A stretch of 21,673 nt of DNA from Priapulus caudatus (lineage: Eukaryota; Priapulida; Priapulimorpha; Priapulimorphida; Priapulidae), in assembly GCF_000485595.1 (NCBI RefSeq), contig NW_014578030.1:48764-70436 (forward strand). Direction: 5' to 3'. The position numbers and the translations under genes were made by a program. Below the pieces are notes generated by a model. The model did no database searches and was not told where the DNA came from. It saw nothing but the letters and a program-made list of their open reading frames with translations. Shown here in pieces: positions 19,419-21,673 of this stretch (position 1 is the stretch's first letter; every line of letters begins with the position of its first letter).

Positions 19419-19525
19419 CAGGGTGTGTTTTATCGTGGTAAGGACACTAGGGGCGTCTGCTGGTATCTGGAAGACGTATGCAATGGTGATCACTTCTCCA
19501 GCGCTCAGCGGGCAGGAATGCTCAG
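19419..19525 (-). CDS. MLYCD: MLYCD internal exon C
   Basis: The acceptor is TTTTTGTTTGACAG; the donor is GTGAGC (GT at 19418-19417). With the base left from exon B the exon makes exactly 36 codons: [19 protein letters not shown] then [17 protein letters not shown]. It occupies the position of the variable segment after the catalytic-serine block, so sequence identity to known MLYCD is weak here. The call depends on splice sites, phase and position. It ends in phase 0. Confidence 0.75.
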
Positions 19526-20128
19526 CTGTCAAACAAAAACAAGTAAGCAGTCTTTGAGAAATCTAGGAGACTAAATTTTCTTTCTGTCTGATTGTCTCTC
19601 TCTCTCTCTCACGCTCTTACACTCTCGCTCGTTCTTTCTCTCACTCTCTCGCTCTCTCTCTCTCTCTCGCTCACACACACACACTCTCTCTCTCTTTCTT
19701 TCTATCACTCTCGCTCTCAAATGTCTCTCTTCTCTCCATCTCCCTTCTCTACCATCCCTCTTCGCACTCGTTTTACCATCCGCCTCCTCCACTCACCTCC
19801 AGCCCACCACCCACACGAGCGCTCATACCGGGATGGGATAGGTACATGTTGATCTCTCCCAGTAACCAGCTGCGGAATCCCGGAATCGGGGAGAGGCTCG
19901 AGAACTGCTGCAGCTGGGAGAATTCCTTCAGGATCTCTGTCACTGTTCGCTTGATTAGGTGGTAGCCCAGTTCTATGCCCTGCAGACCTGCCACAGACAT
20001 CAACAGCCGCACAATCAGCGTCATGACGATGATAACGATAGTACGGTGAAGAAGAAGATAATGATGATAATGTTGATGATGATGATGATGATGACGACAG
20101 TAAAGTGATGATGATGCCGATAGTAAGG

Positions 20129-20173
<45 letters not shown>

Positions 20174-20550
20174 CCTTGCTGATAGTAAGTAAGTAAGTAA
20201 GTAAAAACATTATTTAACGACGGTAAAACATGTTAGGTACAGACACAATAAATTGGCGCAGACCTATCTTCCACATGGCCGTCTCACAGCAACAGAACGA
20301 TTAAATATTAAAAAAATACACAATTAGCAGTTGTGAATTACACTGTTACAGCAGTTGTTAGCATACTGTTACAGTTTCGAAGTAAGGCAGTCTTTGTGCA
20401 ACAAAACAGAATGGTTACCATGGTAACGTATAGCAGCACTAGCTTACCTCGCTGTGTGGAGGTGATGGAGTAGAAGTTGGCGGCAACAACCTTTTTTGGA
20501 TCTTCTTTCTCATCCTGAAGGTTCTTTGTGTCTGCCAGCGATACCAATGA
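19419..20550 (-). CDS. MLYCD: MLYCD (malonyl-CoA decarboxylase), three internal exons
   Basis: Spliced gene fragment. Coding parts are 20448-20550, 19829-19987 and 19419-19525; joined they encode 123 residues with no stop and consistent phases (0 in, 1, 1, 0 out). The enzyme converts malonyl-CoA to acetyl-CoA and CO2 and relieves inhibition of fatty-acid oxidation; animal forms act in mitochondria, peroxisomes and cytosol. Recognition rests on [28 protein letters not shown] and [10 protein letters not shown] in the family order. The fourth residue of FSSLS corresponds to the catalytic serine (Ser329 in human). Upstream exons lie right of the window, just beyond the minisatellite at 21068-21673. 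No intact C-terminal exon with the catalytic histidine was found; only a broken relict is seen at 16448-16555. Confidence 0.92.
19589..19735. repeat. (TC)n microsatellite with short CA run
   Basis: Imperfect CT/TC dinucleotide repeat, interrupted by ACACACAC near 19674-19684. It lies in the 303-bp intron between MLYCD exons B and C and takes up nearly half of it. Confidence 0.95.
19829..19987 (-). CDS. MLYCD: MLYCD internal exon B (catalytic serine motif)
   Basis: The acceptor is TGTCTGTGGCAG, after which GT completes the Gly codon of exon A. The exon encodes [27 protein letters not shown] and [19 protein letters not shown], ending near YLSHP with one base left over. The donor is GTATGAGC (GT at 19828-19827). 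[10 protein letters not shown] is the active-site block of malonyl-CoA decarboxylases; its Ser is the catalytic residue in the human enzyme. The exact 3' end was chosen on donor quality and on phase agreement with exon C. Confidence 0.92.
20025..20204. repeat. (GAT)n trinucleotide and (AAGT)n microsatellites in MLYCD intron
   Basis: Long GATGATGAT tracts with interruptions, densest at 20123-20174, followed by about five AAGT units at 20186-20204. They fill most of the 460-bp intron between exons A and B and explain the His/Ile-rich open frame on the minus strand. Confidence 0.9.
20448..20550 (-). CDS. MLYCD: MLYCD internal exon A
   Basis: The acceptor is TTTTTCTGCACTTTGCTACAG-type sequence ending at 20551; the donor is GTAAGC (GT at 20447-20446). 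The exon starts in phase 0 with [18 protein letters not shown], continues [16 protein letters not shown], and ends with the first base of a Gly codon. It matches the family stretch leading into FYSIS-TQ-G. The phase-0 start fits the CAG|GT exon ends carried by the downstream minisatellite units. Confidence 0.9.
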
Positions 20551-21067
20551 CTGTAGCAAAGTGCAGAAAAACACATGAACATGCTTGTCTTGCTGGCAAG
20601 AGTAATCCACATCGAAAACTCTATGATAAGTCATATAATAATATTAGCCATATAAGTAATATTCTCCAACAAATGCATTAAGTGGGGTTTTGCACTCTGA
20701 GTGCACGGTTTAGTCGCATTTCATATTTACACTCCGTGCAAATCTTGTTTTATGTTTCAAGGAATTCCAACTCGTCTATTTTCATGCAAGTACTTCTTTA
20801 ATATCCATCCTCACCCACACTATTAAGTAGCAGTCTGCATTCCAAATGCCTCTGTTAAGTACTACTCTACTTTGAAGTACTTTCCCTCAGATACGTAGAA
20901 TGATGTATTATAATTCCCAACCATTCTACACTATGCTCCATCTCTACATTCCTATCTCACTACTCTACATACGCTACCAATACAATATGCTGCAGTGATA
21001 TGTTTTGTCCATCGGCGCACTGATGCACGTTCCCACCCCACTCGTACCTCGTATTGATCTACTGTCA
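20551..21067. other. MLYCD intron upstream of exon A, no other feature seen
   Basis: Moderately AT-rich intron sequence between exon A and the minisatellite. No further exon, repeat or transposon end was recognised in either strand. Confidence 0.6.
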
Positions 21068-21673
21068 GTTGGCTATGCTCTCCCTCTCTCCACGCACGCA
21101 CGGACACAGACATCTGCCTCACCTGTACGTTGTTGGCTATGCTCTCCCTCTCTACACGCACGCACGCACAGAGACAGCTGCCTCACCTGTACATTGTTGG
21201 CTATGCTCTCCCTCTCTACACGCACGCACGCACAGAGACAGCTGCCTTACCTGTACGTTGTTGACTAAGCTCTCCCTCTCTCCACGCACGCACGCACAGA
21301 GACAGCTGCCTTACCTGTACGTTGTTGGCTATGCTCTCCCTCTCTCCACGCACGCACGCACAGAGACAGCTGCCTCACCTGTACGTTGTTGGCTATGCTC
21401 TCCCTCTCTCCACGCACGCACGCACGGACACAGCTGCCTCACCTGTACGTTGTTGGCTATGCTCTCCCTCTCTCCACGCACACACGCACAGAGACAGCTG
21501 CCTCACCTGTACGTTGTTGGCTATGCTCTCTATCTCTCCACGCACGCACGCACAGAGACAGCTGCCTCACCTGTACGTTGTTGGCTATGCTCTCCCTCTC
21601 TCCACGCACGCACGGACACAGCTGCCTCACCTGTACGTTGTTGGCTATGCTCTCCCTCTCTCCACGCACGCAC
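21068..21673 (-). repeat. 64-bp minisatellite carrying an MLYCD exon end and 5' splice site
   Basis: Ten units start at 21068, 21132, 21196, 21260, 21324, 21388, 21452, 21516, 21580 and 21640: eight steps of 64 bp and one of 60. The array continues past the window edge. On the minus strand each unit holds ACGC-type sequence, a GA-rich block, then codons for roughly ESIANNVQ ending in CAG|GTRAGG. Nine of ten units keep this donor (seven GTGAGG, two GTAAGG); the unit at 21068 has lost it. The peptide matches the MLYCD segment just before exon A (family NIQ/NVQ), in the correct phase 0. I infer that the array grew from the 3' end of the preceding exon, whose authentic copy lies to the right of the window. 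Confidence 0.85.

Noticed and set aside
21068-21673. CRISPR-like look of the regular 60-64 bp array
   Set aside because: The whole unit is repeated with no unique spacers, and it lies in a spliced animal gene.

Overview
The window looks like nuclear DNA of an invertebrate metazoan. It has spliced genes with GT-AG introns, very dense simple repeats (CA, ACGC, GA, TC, GATG) and many small non-autonomous DNA transposons. I cannot name the species. Nearly all long open frames are products of microsatellites or inverted repeats. The real coding content is a few short exons, which I found by joining splice sites and reading frames.

Two conserved animal genes lie head to tail on the minus strand. 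On the right is part of MLYCD (malonyl-CoA decarboxylase). Three intact, phase-matched exons lie at 20448-20550, 19829-19987 and 19419-19525, and they include the catalytic-serine motif [11 protein letters not shown] 64-bp minisatellite runs from 21068 past the right edge. Nine of its ten units carry a copy of what appears to be the 3' end of the preceding MLYCD exon (codons reading roughly ESIANNVQ) fused to a 5' splice site, CAG|GTRAGG. The next coding piece in order, which should hold the catalytic histidine (NFH) and the MVNY region, appears only as a broken relict at 16448-16555.

On the left is the 5' end of MED15, a Mediator tail subunit. Three exons (8754-8836 with the start codon, 6304-6391, 4674-4740) encode 79 residues, essentially the whole KIX domain. 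A CCAAT box and a palindromic CRE (TGACGTCA) lie within 90 bp upstream of the start codon. The rest of MED15 should lie beyond the left edge.

Introns and intergenic DNA are packed with mobile elements. MED15 intron 1 holds a hAT-type MITE with a perfect 8-bp target duplication (6565-6843) and a 616-bp foldback element with a 9-bp duplication (7836-8451). MED15 intron 2 holds a CAGGG-ended MITE (4879-5835) that was itself split by a 599-bp TTAA-flanked MITE (5113-5711). An unsplit copy at 14174-14524 acts as the empty site. The intergenic region holds a 756-bp foldback (13133-13888), two Helitron-like 3' ends with GACG arrays (about 12613-12685 and 16233-16320), a dispersed repeat copy (11321-11482) and one possible orphan exon on the plus strand (12866-13102). 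A third, older inverted repeat (18081-19020) lies in the MLYCD intron downstream of the third exon.

By region: 1-2400 is simple repeat (pyrimidine-rich, then CA/ACGC, then GA); 2400-4670 is MED15 intron 3 with a repeated module; 4674-8836 is MED15; 8840-16450 is intergenic and transposon-rich; 16448-20550 is the 3' part of MLYCD; 20551-21673 is an MLYCD intron with the splice-site minisatellite.
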